Part shown: positions 1 through 8,149 of the stretch, one piece after another
Position numbering within the stretch: the first letter of the stretch is position 1
Layout: the number at the start of each line of letters is the position of its first letter
Assembly (NCBI GenBank): GCA_031380225.1
Contig: JANNFX010000234.1
Coordinates: forward strand, 1-22,225
Reading direction: 5' to 3'
Source of the DNA: JANNFX01 sp031380225
GTDB taxonomy: Bacteria > Pseudomonadota > Alphaproteobacteria > Rhizobiales > Hyphomicrobiaceae
DNA: 22,225 nucleotides
Made by a program: the position numbers and the translations under genes
Notes under the pieces: model-generated
The model's input: only the letters and a program-made list of their open reading frames with translations
The model's database searches: none
Told to the model about the DNA's origin: nothing

Positions 1-34
1 CACAGCTTCGACGCTATCCGAACAAAAAAGGTGC

Positions 35-167
35 GTAGGGTGGAATTAAGGCGCGCGGCACGGGGCTTGGAATCGATCACCACCGCATAGCGCGCCGTAT
101 TCCACCGCAGCCGTGTCTCGTGTTGTGAGGCCCATGGTGGAATACGCTTCGCTTTATTCCACCCTAC
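35..167. repeat. Composite palindromic repeat A (two hairpins in opposite orientation)
   Basis: The element is bounded by a perfect 12-bp inverted repeat, GTAGGGTGGAAT at 35-46 and its complement at 156-167. Inside are two hairpins. The left one pairs GGTGGAAT (39-46) with ATTCCACC (99-106) and continues with GGCGCGC (50-56) against GCGCGCC (90-96). The right one pairs GGTGGAAT (136-143) with ATTCCACC (156-163) around a 12-nt loop that reads AAAGCGAAGCGT on the minus strand. The loop core AGCGAAGCG recurs in the other repeats of this window with different stems. It looks like a REP/BIME-type intergenic element; no gene was seen in it. Confidence 0.8.
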
Positions 168-184
168 AGATCTCCTACAGATCT
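164..184. repeat. Short tandem repeat at edge of repeat A
   Basis: CTACAGATCT occurs at 164-173 and again at 175-184, one base apart. The first copy includes the outer arm of repeat A. It may be slippage, or a target-site-like duplication left when the repeat was acquired; the sequence alone does not decide. Confidence 0.6.
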
Positions 185-229
185 TCGTGAAGCGCAGTCC
201 ATCGTCATCGTCCATGACGCCCACCCACC

Positions 230-598
230 TCACTTACACGGCCGTGCTTCCACATTGCAGCCCCAGCCGCCGGCGGATTGATCGCAGCTCATGCGTTTGC
301 TGCCGGCTTTTGAAAGTCGCGCCCAGGCAGAGCCGTATTCGAAATCGACAAAGCCTTCCCACGAGCCGATGGCGGAGGCTTCGGCTGCCTTGCGCGAAGC
401 TTGTCCGGTGCTCGAGCCGTAATGGTAGTGATCAACGTAGCAAATATAGCCACGTTCAAAGCGGGCGTCGTGCGGCGCGTCGGCCAAGGCGGCGGAGCTG
501 CGGGCTTTCTTGCTCGCGGCTTCGGCCGGTGCAGAGGCGGCGCTAAAGGAGGCTGCGCAAACGGCGAATGTAATGGCAATAGTCAAGATCTTGGTCAC
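230..598 (-). CDS. Small secreted cysteine-containing protein, unknown function
   Basis: The product is about 122 residues. A GTG start at 598 is preferred because GGAGAA (606-611) lies 7 nt upstream; the upstream in-frame ATG at 613 has no such site and overlaps that SD. The N-terminus is a typical Sec signal peptide: a Lys, a hydrophobic stretch ILTIAITFAVCAASF, then Ala-rich cleavage candidates near residues 22-28. The mature part has four Cys (YIC, MSC, WGC, RPC), which fits two disulfides in the periplasm. The C-terminal pattern of W, YG, W, MSC, GGWGC and ARPC resembles a small family I recall from alphaproteobacteria with no known role. It stands alone on the minus strand, 154 bp downstream of the toxin gene, so it is not clearly part of that operon. 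Confidence 0.75.
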   Translation of the reverse strand: MTKILTIAITFAVCAASFSAASAPAEAASKKARSSAALADAPHDARFERGYICYVDHYHYGSSTGQASRKAAEASAIGSWEGFVDFEYGSAWARLSKAGSKRMSCDQSAGGWGCNVEARPCK

Positions 599-751
599 GG
601 GCCAATTCTCCATGTGAAATTGAACTGCGAGACAGAGTTTTGGCTGTTTCGGTGCGGATCAGAAGCCCAATTTTGTGACGGCGCGAACTTCAGGCGCGCA
701 GCGAGGCAAAGGCGTCACAGTTCATAAACTGTATTGGTTTTGAGTGCCCGC

Positions 752-1057
752 TCATGCCCGCTCTCGGCGGGAGCGTTCTTTCCAGAACTTCGGATCCCGT
801 CGCAGGTGCCCCACGGCCAGGACGTAAACCGTTTCGCCCTCCACGGCATAAAGTAGTCCATACGGAAACGTTGAAAGCCTCCAGCGGCGCGTATCTTCTA
901 TTATGGGTGCTCGTGCTGAGGGATGTGCTTTTATGAATGCCAGTGTTCGCTCGGCTTCGAGAAGAAAGCGCTCGCCCAATCCGCCTCGTTTGCGCTCATA
1001 GGCTCGCGCGGCCCGAAACATTTCAATGCGGGCCGCAGAAACGAACCTGATGTTCAC
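752..1057 (-). CDS. ParE/RelE-type toxin of a type II toxin-antitoxin pair
   Basis: A 101-residue protein with the ParE/RelE superfamily layout: N-terminal strand IRFVSAARIEMF, two helices rich in Arg and Glu, PIIEDTRRWRLSTFPYGLLY, and the C-terminal strand VYVLAVGHLRRDPKFW. The RRW...FPYGLLY...VLAVGHLRRDP order is typical of ParE-like toxins. Members act in the cytoplasm on DNA gyrase (ParE) or on ribosome-bound mRNA (RelE); which applies here cannot be told from sequence. Its ATG overlaps the stop of the antitoxin gene by 4 bp (ATGA, 1054-1057), so translation is probably coupled. The high Arg content fits a basic toxin paired with an acidic antitoxin. Confidence 0.88.
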   Translation of the reverse strand: MNIRFVSAARIEMFRAARAYERKRGGLGERFLLEAERTLAFIKAHPSARAPIIEDTRRWRLSTFPYGLLYAVEGETVYVLAVGHLRRDPKFWKERSRRERA

Positions 1058-1302
1058 GGACGCTGCCTGTCCTTGGCATTTGCCAATCGGCCGCGAATAT
1101 CTGCAAAGACTTCGTCAGCTTCAAAGGTTGCGTCCTCGCCACGTCGAACCGCTTGCAGGCGCCGTTGGCCTTCTATGGCCCAGGCGTGGTCCCATTCCGC
1201 GTCAGCAGGAAGGTTGACAAGTATGCTCTCGGCGAGATCGATCTGATCTTCCGGAGCTAACTTGCCTGCTTCACCAAGAAGTATTTTCACCTGTAGGTTC
1301 AT
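1054..1302 (-). CDS. Antitoxin, putative addiction-module component family
   Basis: An acidic protein of about 82 residues. The family pattern is visible as LAPEDQIDLAESILVNL followed by WDHAWAIEGQRRL and a C-terminal acidic helix, as in the small antitoxins annotated 'addiction module component' (TIGR02574-like) that pair with ParE toxins. ATG at 1302 is chosen because GGTAAG lies 8 nt upstream; a GTG at 1308 would overlap that site. The gene comes first in the two-gene operon, as is usual for type II modules, which lets the antitoxin be made ahead of the toxin. A -10-like TATAAA lies about 25 bp upstream on the minus strand. No clear operator palindrome was seen. Confidence 0.82.
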   Translation of the reverse strand: MNLQVKILLGEAGKLAPEDQIDLAESILVNLPADAEWDHAWAIEGQRRLQAVRRGEDATFEADEVFADIRGRLANAKDRQRP

Positions 1303-1326
1303 TGGCACAGCTTACCACAATCGGGC

Positions 1327-1332
1327 TTTATA
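1327..1332 (-). promoter_or_regulatory. Possible -10 box for the toxin-antitoxin operon
   Basis: The minus strand reads TATAAA here, which would give a transcript start near 1320 and a leader of about 18 nt before the antitoxin ATG at 1302. No good -35 element is seen at the right distance, so this is a weak call. Confidence 0.3.
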
Positions 1333-1449
1333 CAAAAGAACGTCGATGCAGGCTTTCCGGCGAACCGTCCCCGCGCGCCCTGAAACCCTTGTATTGATCC
1401 GCTCGCTCGTGCATCGCTTGCGAAACACCGGCACCGGCGGCGCTTCGGA

Positions 1450-2640
1450 ATGAACAATCACACGAGTCACTATTCAGGACCGCCGAAGCGCGTCAGCATT
1501 CTCGGCGCGACCGGTTCAATCGGTCAAAGCACACTGGATCTGATTGGGCGTAATCCCGAGCGGTTCGATATCGTGGCGCTGACGGCACAGAATAACGCTG
1601 GCTTGCTCGCCGACATGGCAATCCAGCACAAAGCCAAGATCGCGGCCATCGGCAATCCGGCTGGTCTCGATGAGCTGCGGAAGCGGTTGTGGGGCACTGG
1701 TATTCGTCCGATGGGTGGCGAAGACGGCCTGGTCGAAGCGGCCTCCGAACCGGTCGATTGTAGTGTCGCCGCGATTGTCGGCGCGGCGGGGTTGCGGCCG
1801 ACATTCGCCGCCGCCCGCCAAGGAACCCGCATCGCGCTCGCCAATAAGGAATGTCTGGTTTCCGCCGGTGATGTGTTCTTGGCCGAAGTAGCAAAATCGA
1901 AAGCCGAATTGCTGCCCGTCGACAGCGAACACTCGGCGGCGTTTCAGGCGCTCCAGGGCGCCGATCCAGCGTCCATCGAAAAGATCACGCTAACAGCATC
2001 GGGGGGGCCATTTCGAACCTGGGATAGGGAGCGTTTGCTTCGGGCGACGCCCGAGGAGGCGTTGCGGCATCCGAATTGGTCGATGGGGGCAAAGATCACC
2101 ATCGACAGCGCAACGCTGATGAACAAAGGCCTCGAGTTGATCGAGGCTTTCCATCTGTTCCCGGTCGCCAAAAACCAGCTCGATACTGTCGTGCACCCGC
2201 AGTCGCTGGTCCATGCGCTGGTGTTTTACAAAGACGGCTCAGTGCTGGCGCAACTCGGACCGCCGGATATGCGAACCCCGATCTCAATAGCGCTGGCTTG
2301 GCCGGCAAGGATGGCGACGCCCGTGGCTCGGCTCGATCTCGTGACCGCGGGTGCTCTGACGTTCGAAGCCCCCGATGCCGACCGCTTCCCGGCGCTCAGA
2401 GTCGCGCGTCAGGCGCTTGAGCGGGGTGACACGGCGCCCGCGATCCTGAATGCGGCCAACGAGATTGCGGTTGCCGCGTTTCTGAACCGCCAAATCGGCT
2501 TTATGGACATTGCCAGCAGCGTTGAGGCGGTGCTGAACGCCGCCGAACAGCGCGGCCTCATCACGCCAGCGACAACACTCGACGATATTTTGGCCGTCGA
2601 TCAGGAGGCGCGCGACTTGGCGCAAGCCGTGCTGACATAG
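1450..2640 (+). CDS. dxr: 1-deoxy-D-xylulose 5-phosphate reductoisomerase
   Basis: This enzyme rearranges and reduces 1-deoxy-D-xylulose 5-phosphate to 2-C-methyl-D-erythritol 4-phosphate with NADPH and Mg/Mn in the cytoplasm. It is the committed step of the MEP isoprenoid pathway. The product has 396 residues, the usual length. The NADPH loop GATGSIG is at residues 19-25, the metal and substrate motif DSEHSA begins at D158, SGGPFR follows, then ITIDSATLMNKGLE (N225, K226, E229) and HPQSLVHALV. All key residues are present. It starts at the ATG at 1450 with only a weak SD. In many alphaproteobacteria cdsA lies just upstream and rseP downstream; here rseP follows, but a divergent toxin-antitoxin operon takes the upstream place. 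Confidence 0.97.
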   Translation: MNNHTSHYSGPPKRVSILGATGSIGQSTLDLIGRNPERFDIVALTAQNNAGLLADMAIQHKAKIAAIGNPAGLDELRKRLWGTGIRPMGGEDGLVEAASEPVDCSVAAIVGAAGLRPTFAAARQGTRIALANKECLVSAGDVFLAEVAKSKAELLPVDSEHSAAFQALQGADPASIEKITLTASGGPFRTWDRERLLRATPEEALRHPNWSMGAKITIDSATLMNKGLELIEAFHLFPVAKNQLDTVVHPQSLVHALVFYKDGSVLAQLGPPDMRTPISIALAWPARMATPVARLDLVTAGALTFEAPDADRFPALRVARQALERGDTAPAILNAANEIAVAAFLNRQIGFMDIASSVEAVLNAAEQRGLITPATTLDDILAVDQEARDLAQAVLT

Positions 2641-2716
2641 TTGAGCCAACTCACTACTCTAGGTAGATACTGTCTCATTCTGGCGGGATGATTGGCGGCC
2701 AATTAACCAAATGGAG

Positions 2717-2745
2717 TTGGTTTCTTAACGTGCAATCCCTATATC
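2717..2745 (+). promoter_or_regulatory. Candidate promoter upstream of rseP
   Basis: TTGGTT (2717-2722) and TATATC (2740-2745) are separated by 17 nt, a plausible sigma-70-like pair that would start transcription near 2752 in the dxr-rseP gap of 144 bp. Both boxes are imperfect matches. If real, rseP is expressed partly independently of dxr. Confidence 0.35.
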
Positions 2746-2784
2746 CTGTTCTGATTTCCGGCGCGGCAAGTGGAGTTGTGATTG

Positions 2785-4182
2785 ATGGGTACTTTGACAA
2801 CCATCGCAGGGTTTCTTGCGGTTATCATGGTCATCGTCTTTGTCCACGAGATGGGTCACTTCCTGGTCGCACGCTGGTGTGGGGTAAAGGTCCACACGTT
2901 TTCCGTTGGGTTCGGAAAAGAACTTTGGCACCGCTTTGATAGTCACGGTACACGCTGGCGGATCGCCGCTGTGCCGCTCGGTGGCTATGTTAAATTCATC
3001 GACGACGCCAATGCGGCGAGTGCTGGCTCGGAGCCCGACGAAGTCCTTGCGAAAATGTCGCCCGAGGAACGTGCCGGTGCGTTTCGCTTGAAGCCACTGT
3101 GGCAGCGCGCAGCTGTGGTGGTGGCAGGGCCGCTCGCGAACTTCATTCTCGCAATCTTTGTCTATAGTTTGGTGTTTGGCGCGTACGGCGTCAGGATGCC
3201 GGCTCCAGTATTCGACGGTATTCGAGACGGCAGTCCGGCGGCGCGTGCAGGCCTTAAGGCCGGCGATCGCGTGGTCTCAATTGCCGGGGAAGATGTCGAA
3301 ACATTCGATGATATCGACAGTATTATCAGCACGAACGGCGGCCGGGAACTCGACTTCATCATCGATCGCGGCGGCGGAAAGTTGCTGATTCCGGTCACGC
3401 CCGACAGCATCAAGATCAAGAATTTTCTCGATATTGAAATGGATCTTGGCGATATCGGCGCCAACAGATGGCAGGAAGCGCGCATTGGCGTCGTCCAGGA
3501 TCGATCTCCGGCCGAAGCGGCGGGATTAAAGCCAGGCGATCTCATCGTTGAAGTCGACGGCAAGCCGATCCAGAGCTTTGACGCATTGGCGACCGTCATC
3601 GGTCCCAATGCCGGCCGTCCATTGACGGTCAAGATTGAGCGCGGGATGGAACGCTCGAATGTGACGGTGACGCCCGCGGCCAAGACAGTTACCAGTGCAG
3701 ATGGCAAAACGACTGAAACTGGCCGCATCGGTATCGCTCCGGACATGCCGAAGCCGGTGGCTGTCGGTCCATTGCAAGCTGTGCGCCTCGGTGTTTCGGA
3801 GACGTGGTGGATCATTGGCAAAACGCTAGCTGGCGTCCGCGATATTTTCATCGGCCGTCAATCTGCTGATCAAATCGGTGGCTTGACCATGATGGGCGAG
3901 GTCACCGGCAAAGCAATGGAATCGGGCTTTGATAGCACGCTTAGGTTGTTAGCCTATTTTTCAGTCAGTATTGGACTGTTGAACCTGTTCCCGATCCCGG
4001 TTTTGGATGGCGGCCACTTGATGTTTTACGCGTTCGAAGCCGTGTTCCGTAAACCGTTGCCGCCGAAGGTTCAGGAGATTGCCTTCCGAATCGGTTTCGC
4101 CGTTCTTGTCTCTTTGATGATATTTGCGAACGGAAACGACCTGATCCGCAAAGCAAAAACGATATTTAGTTCAATGGGTTGA
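2785..4182 (+). CDS. rseP: RseP-type site-2 zinc metalloprotease
   Basis: An intramembrane protease of the inner membrane (M50B family) that cleaves single-span proteins such as anti-sigma factors and remnant signal peptides. The product has 465 residues. ATG at 2785 is chosen because GGAG (2772-2775) lies 9 nt upstream; a TTG three bases earlier is unlikely. The first TM segment holds HEMGH (H21, E22, H25), the zinc site. Two PDZ domains follow at roughly 130-215 and 220-300, with SPAARAGLKAGDRV and SPAEAAGLKPGDLI. The third ligand motif PIPVLDGGHL has D408. The C-terminus is hydrophobic. It lies between dxr and bamA, the common alphaproteobacterial order. The tandem PDZ domains match the E. 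coli type, but the natural substrate cannot be named from this window. Confidence 0.95.
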   Translation: MGTLTTIAGFLAVIMVIVFVHEMGHFLVARWCGVKVHTFSVGFGKELWHRFDSHGTRWRIAAVPLGGYVKFIDDANAASAGSEPDEVLAKMSPEERAGAFRLKPLWQRAAVVVAGPLANFILAIFVYSLVFGAYGVRMPAPVFDGIRDGSPAARAGLKAGDRVVSIAGEDVETFDDIDSIISTNGGRELDFIIDRGGGKLLIPVTPDSIKIKNFLDIEMDLGDIGANRWQEARIGVVQDRSPAEAAGLKPGDLIVEVDGKPIQSFDALATVIGPNAGRPLTVKIERGMERSNVTVTPAAKTVTSADGKTTETGRIGIAPDMPKPVAVGPLQAVRLGVSETWWIIGKTLAGVRDIFIGRQSADQIGGLTMMGEVTGKAMESGFDSTLRLLAYFSVSIGLLNLFPIPVLDGGHLMFYAFEAVFRKPLPPKVQEIAFRIGFAVLVSLMIFANGNDLIRKAKTIFSSMG

Positions 4183-4417
4183 CCGCCACCCTCGAGGGGC
4201 TTGCAGAATCACGGCCAGTGACGCATTCTTGCCACTTCCAAACAGCTTGCTGAATCGTTAAACAGGGCTGGAGTTTCGAGGGGGTTTCCGGATTACGGGA
4301 TCTTAGACCGGCAAACGGTCAGGATAGACGTGTCTGGGAAGCCTCGCATGCTGTCCTCACGCCGGGGGGCACGTGTGATGAGGGGGTGTCCGGCGCACCA
4401 CGAAGGTTTTACAGCGC
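4183..4417 (+). other. Gap between rseP and bamA
   Basis: 235 bp with no supported gene. It contains two similar stretches, GGCTTGCAGAATC near 4198 and AGCTTGCTGAATC near 4243, whose meaning is unclear, and the bamA SD-like GAAGG near 4400. No terminator with a T run was seen, so rseP and bamA may be co-transcribed with an extra promoter here. Confidence 0.35.
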
Positions 4418-6769
4418 ATGGCGAAAATCAAGATCATGCCGCCTTGCCGTTGGCATTTGTGCCGTTGGTCTTGGATGATCGCGCCGCTGCTGTTTTTGGC
4501 AGTGTTTATTGCGGCCCCAGGCGCCGCATACGCACAAGCTGTCAGCGAAATCCGCGTTGAGGGGAACCGCCGCGTCGAGCAGGAGACCGTCCGCTCGTAT
4601 TTGCAAATCCAAAAAGGCGACGCTTATGATGCCGGCGCGGTTGACGCGTCGCTGAAATCTTTGTTTGCCACGGGCCTTTTTCAGGACGTTAACATCGACC
4701 GCGATGGCAACGCCGTGGTTGTGACTGTCGTCGAAAATCCGGTCGTCAACCAGGTCGCCTTCGAAGGCAACAGCGAAGTCGACAATGACGCTCTCTCTGC
4801 CGAAGTACAGTTAAAGCCGCGCTCGGTTTTCACGCGCGCCAAAGCGCAAGGCGACGTTCAGCGCATTCTCGACGTTTACGGCCGCCAGGGCCGTTTTGCC
4901 GCCAGCGTTGAGCCGAAAATCATTGAGCTTGAGCAGAACCGCGTCAACGTCGTCTATGAAATCACCGAGGGCGGCGCGACCAAGGTGAACGGGATTAACT
5001 TCACCGGCAACAGCGCATTTTCGGACAGCCAGTTGCGCGACATCATCTCGACGACTCAGTCGGGTTGGTTCGACTTCCTCAAGGGCAACAGCATCTATGA
5101 CCCAGACCGGCTGTCGCTCGACCGCGAATTGGTCAAGCAGTATTATCTGAAGAACGGCTACGCGGATGTGCGTGTGGTGGCGGCCAACGCTGAATTGGAC
5201 CGCGAAGGCAATGGCTTCTTCGTCAACTTCGCCATCGAAGAAGGCGAACTCTACAACTTCGGTACAGTCACAGTAGAAAGCCAGCTTCCGGGTCTCGACG
5301 CCAACACGTTGACGGGTATTCTGTTGACCGACCAGGGCGACACGTTCAATGCTTCGGATGTCGACAAGACCTCTGAAAAACTGACGCTGCAAACCTCAGA
5401 GCAAGGCTTTGCTTTCGCTCGCGTGCGCCCGAAGCTGTCTCCGGATTTGGCATCGCGTACGATCGCTGTCTCCTACATCATCGATGAAGGCCCACGGGTC
5501 TACATAGAGCGCATCAATGTCAGCGGCAACGAACGCACCAAAGACTTCGTGATCCGCCGCGAATTTCGTTTGGCTGAAGGCGATGCCTTTAACCCGGCGA
5601 TGGTTGATCGCGCCAAGAAGCGCCTGCAGGGTCTCGGCTTCTTCAAGGCTGTAGAAATCAAGCGGACGCCTGGTTCAGCACCGGATCGTGTTGTGCTCGA
5701 CGTCGAATTGGTAGAGCAGTCGACGGGTGAACTGTCGTTCGGTGCGGGCTACTCAACGTCTGAAGGCGTTATCGGTGACGTCAGCATTTCTGAACGTAAC
5801 TTGCTCGGCAATGGGCAATTCTTGCGCTTGAAACTTGCCGGTTCGCTTGAGCGCTTGCAGGTTGACCTGAGCTTCACCGAGCCTCGCTTCCTCGACCGCA
5901 ACTTGTCGGCTGGCTTTGATGTGTTCCACAAGGACATCGACCAGACTAAGGAGTCGGGCTACGCGAGTCGTCGCACAGGTGGTACGCTTCGTCTGGGCTT
6001 CCCGTTGAGCGAAAATCTGTGGGTTCAGACCGGCTACACATTCGACCACAGCGATATTTATAAGTTTGACGCAGGTAAGGTTTCAACACTGGTTACTGAA
6101 GAAATTGCGCGCCGCGGCAGCACTTCAGACACCTCCGCTTTGGGCATGTCGGTGACGTACGACAAGCGTAATCACCCGACCAAACCGAACAGCGGCTACT
6201 ATTTGCAGGCAACCACCGACTTTGCCGGACTAGGAGGTGATGTGCAGTACGTTCGTGTCAACGCCGAAGGCCGTGCCTACTATCCGATTTCTGAAAAGAT
6301 CACCTTCGTCGGCCGCGTCCTCGGTGGCCATATTGAAGGCTGGGGCGACGATGATGTGCGCTTGACGGATCTGTTCTATCGCGGTGGTGAAACGGTGCGC
6401 GGCTTTGATCGCGCAGGGCTAGGCCCGCGTGACTTGACGACCAATGACTCATTGGGTGGCAAGACCTATTGGGCGGCAACGGCAGAAGTCCGGTTCCCGT
6501 TGCCATTCATTCCTGATGACCTTGGTGTCAGTGGTGCGGTATTCGCGGATGCCGGTTCGGTTTACGATGCCGTCGATTTGGCCAAAGAACTCGATGCGTC
6601 TGGCAAACTCAAGTTGGCCGACGACAGCACCATCCGGTCATCGATAGGTGCCAGCGTGATCTGGGAATCGCCTGTTGGTCCTTTGCGTCTCGACTATGCC
6701 AATGTGCTGTCAAGCGAGAAGTATGACAAACTTCAGCAAATCCGCTTCGGCGCGACGTCGAAATTCTAG
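4418..6769 (+). CDS. bamA: Outer-membrane protein assembly factor BamA
   Basis: The central beta-barrel subunit of the BAM complex, which folds and inserts outer-membrane proteins. The product has 783 residues. A signal peptide with an unusually long n-region (charged and Cys/Trp-containing, residues 1-20) precedes the hydrophobic core, with likely cleavage after AYA at residue 39. POTRA repeats begin at VSEIRVEGNRRVEQETVRSY and continue to about residue 430, with the typical motifs VNQVAFEGN, VNGINFTGN and IERINVSGNERTKD. The C-terminal half is the 16-strand barrel, with VRGFDRAGLGPRD as the conserved loop 6 motif, ending in the terminal Phe used as an outer-membrane signal. No skp/ompH gene follows; a strong terminator closes the transcript. 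Confidence 0.96.
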   Translation: MAKIKIMPPCRWHLCRWSWMIAPLLFLAVFIAAPGAAYAQAVSEIRVEGNRRVEQETVRSYLQIQKGDAYDAGAVDASLKSLFATGLFQDVNIDRDGNAVVVTVVENPVVNQVAFEGNSEVDNDALSAEVQLKPRSVFTRAKAQGDVQRILDVYGRQGRFAASVEPKIIELEQNRVNVVYEITEGGATKVNGINFTGNSAFSDSQLRDIISTTQSGWFDFLKGNSIYDPDRLSLDRELVKQYYLKNGYADVRVVAANAELDREGNGFFVNFAIEEGELYNFGTVTVESQLPGLDANTLTGILLTDQGDTFNASDVDKTSEKLTLQTSEQGFAFARVRPKLSPDLASRTIAVSYIIDEGPRVYIERINVSGNERTKDFVIRREFRLAEGDAFNPAMVDRAKKRLQGLGFFKAVEIKRTPGSAPDRVVLDVELVEQSTGELSFGAGYSTSEGVIGDVSISERNLLGNGQFLRLKLAGSLERLQVDLSFTEPRFLDRNLSAGFDVFHKDIDQTKESGYASRRTGGTLRLGFPLSENLWVQTGYTFDHSDIYKFDAGKVSTLVTEEIARRGSTSDTSALGMSVTYDKRNHPTKPNSGYYLQATTDFAGLGGDVQYVRVNAEGRAYYPISEKITFVGRVLGGHIEGWGDDDVRLTDLFYRGGETVRGFDRAGLGPRDLTTNDSLGGKTYWAATAEVRFPLPFIPDDLGVSGAVFADAGSVYDAVDLAKELDASGKLKLADDSTIRSSIGASVIWESPVGPLRLDYANVLSSEKYDKLQQIRFGATSKF

Positions 6770-6792
6770 TCGGCTGACGTAAATCAATCATC

Positions 6793-6827
6793 AAGACTGC
6801 GGCTGTTGTGGCCGCAGTCTTTTGTTT
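6793..6827 (+). terminator. Rho-independent terminator after bamA
   Basis: A perfect 11-bp stem, AAGACTGCGGC (6793-6803) with GCCGCAGTCTT (6811-6821), has a 7-nt loop and runs into TTGTTTG. It lies 24 bp after the bamA stop, so lpxD and the genes after it probably need their own promoter. Confidence 0.88.
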
Positions 6828-7028
6828 GTGACCAAGATTCCGGTCAGAAACCGCCAATATTTGGCAGTGAATTATGCCGGGTAGGCTGTGCGTCCTCTTG
6901 TGGCCAGTGCCTTGCCATCCTAAAACGGCGGCCCATATGCCGTCGCTCGGTTGCCATGATGCGCGACGGCCATCAGCTCAACTGGGCAGATTTCACCACT
7001 AATCGCCGTGGCCGGAGTTTTCGTGCCG
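6828..7028 (+). other. Intergenic region upstream of lpxD
   Basis: About 200 bp without a supported gene. It contains a small perfect palindrome, GCCAA-TAT-TTGGC at 6853-6865, which could be an operator. Because a terminator lies just upstream, a promoter for lpxD-fabZ-lpxA-lpxI-lpxB is expected here, but no convincing -35/-10 pair was found. Confidence 0.4.
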
Positions 7029-8075
7029 ATGGAACATCCCGGGTTCTTCGAGAAGGCCGGTCCTTTTTCGCTTGATGAGATCGCGCGCGTAGCAAGTGCG
7101 ATGTTGCCGGATGGCGTTGACGGGACACGGCGGTTGTCCGGTATCAAGCCGCTCGCTGACGCGGGGCCCGATGACCTAGCGTTCTTCGACAATCGCAAAT
7201 ATCTCGATCAACTGAGGGTGACCCAGGCAGGAGCCTGCATTGTCGCGCAACAATTCATCGACCGCGTTCCAGCCGCAACCAGCGCTATCGTGACCACCGC
7301 CGTCTACCCTGGCTATGCGCGCGCGTTGTTACTGTTCTACCCCGACGCGATGTGGTCGAAAGTGGCGTTGCCGGGTGCGCCCGCAATCGATCCAAGCGCC
7401 GAGTTGGAAGATGGCGTCCTGATCGAGCCCGGCGCTGTGATTGGCGCGGAAGCCCGCATCGGCCGCGGCACGCGCATTACCGCCGGAGCCATCGTCGGCT
7501 ATCGCTGCACCGTCGGCCGAGGCAGTTACATCGGTGCCGGAGCATCGATTATTCATTCGCTGGTCGGTGATCGCGTCATCATTCATCCAGGTGCCCATAT
7601 CGGCCAGGATGGCTTCGGCTTTGCCATGGGCCGCGAGGGGCACCAAAAAGTTCCGCAAGTTGGCCGCGTCATTATCCAAAATGATGTCGAGATCGGCGCT
7701 GGCACAACCATCGACCGCGGGGCTTTAAAGGATACCATTATTGGTGAAGGCACCAAAATCGATAACCTTGTTCAGATCGGCCATAACGTCGTCATGGGCC
7801 GCCATTGTGTGATTGTCGGCCAAACCGGGATTGCAGGTTCGGTCGAAATCGGCGATTTCGTCGTGATGGGCGGCCAGTCGGGCGCCATTGGACATATTAA
7901 GATTGGAACTGGTGCTCAGATTGCCGGTGGATCGCATCCGACCGATGATGTGGCCCCCGGCGCACGGCTGGGCGGCACCCCTGCGAAGCCGTTCAGGCAG
8001 TATGCGCGCGAACTTGCCGCCGTGACCCGGCTGGCCCAAAGGGGTGATAAGTCGAGTGGAAGCAGCGGCACCTGA
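7029..8075 (+). CDS. lpxD: UDP-3-O-acylglucosamine N-acyltransferase
   Basis: Third step of lipid A synthesis: transfers a hydroxyacyl chain from acyl-ACP to the 2-amino group of UDP-3-O-acyl-glucosamine, in the cytoplasm as a trimer. The product has 348 residues from ATG 7029. An N-terminal uridine-binding domain (about 1-110, with FSLDEIARVA and DLAFFDNRKYLDQL) is followed by a left-handed beta-helix of hexapeptide repeats (I-G-x-G-x-x types, about 115-320). H252 in QIGHNVVMG matches the catalytic His. An SD-like GGAG at 7013-7016 is 12 nt before the ATG and 6 nt before an in-frame GTG at 7023, so the true start may be two codons earlier. It heads the second part of the cluster. Confidence 0.95.
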   Translation: MEHPGFFEKAGPFSLDEIARVASAMLPDGVDGTRRLSGIKPLADAGPDDLAFFDNRKYLDQLRVTQAGACIVAQQFIDRVPAATSAIVTTAVYPGYARALLLFYPDAMWSKVALPGAPAIDPSAELEDGVLIEPGAVIGAEARIGRGTRITAGAIVGYRCTVGRGSYIGAGASIIHSLVGDRVIIHPGAHIGQDGFGFAMGREGHQKVPQVGRVIIQNDVEIGAGTTIDRGALKDTIIGEGTKIDNLVQIGHNVVMGRHCVIVGQTGIAGSVEIGDFVVMGGQSGAIGHIKIGTGAQIAGGSHPTDDVAPGARLGGTPAKPFRQYARELAAVTRLAQRGDKSSGSSGT

Positions 8076-8149
8076 GCCGGCTGCACTGCATGATGAGTTA
8101 CTTTCAGCTTAGTAGGATCCCGGCCCCGGCCGGCCAAGGGATGAGACAC

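Noticed and set aside
35..167. Reading repeat A as a CRISPR or phage attachment site
   Set aside because: There are no regularly spaced direct repeats with unique spacers, no integrase or cas gene, and no tRNA; the symmetry is that of paired hairpins.
2690..2704. ATTGG-CGG-CCAAT hairpin after dxr as terminator
   Set aside because: The stem is only 5 bp and is followed by AACC, not a T run.
3162..3851. 229-residue open frame antisense to rseP
   Set aside because: It lies wholly inside a well-supported gene, its composition (Ser, Thr, Pro rich) is that of a shadow frame, and it has no motif or SD.
4811..5392. 193-residue open frame antisense to bamA
   Set aside because: Shadow of the POTRA region with no start signal or family features.
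7008..7028. Longer LpxD from GTG 7008
   Set aside because: The SD-like GGAG lies inside this extension; family members start close to the FF motif, which fits ATG 7029 or GTG 7023.
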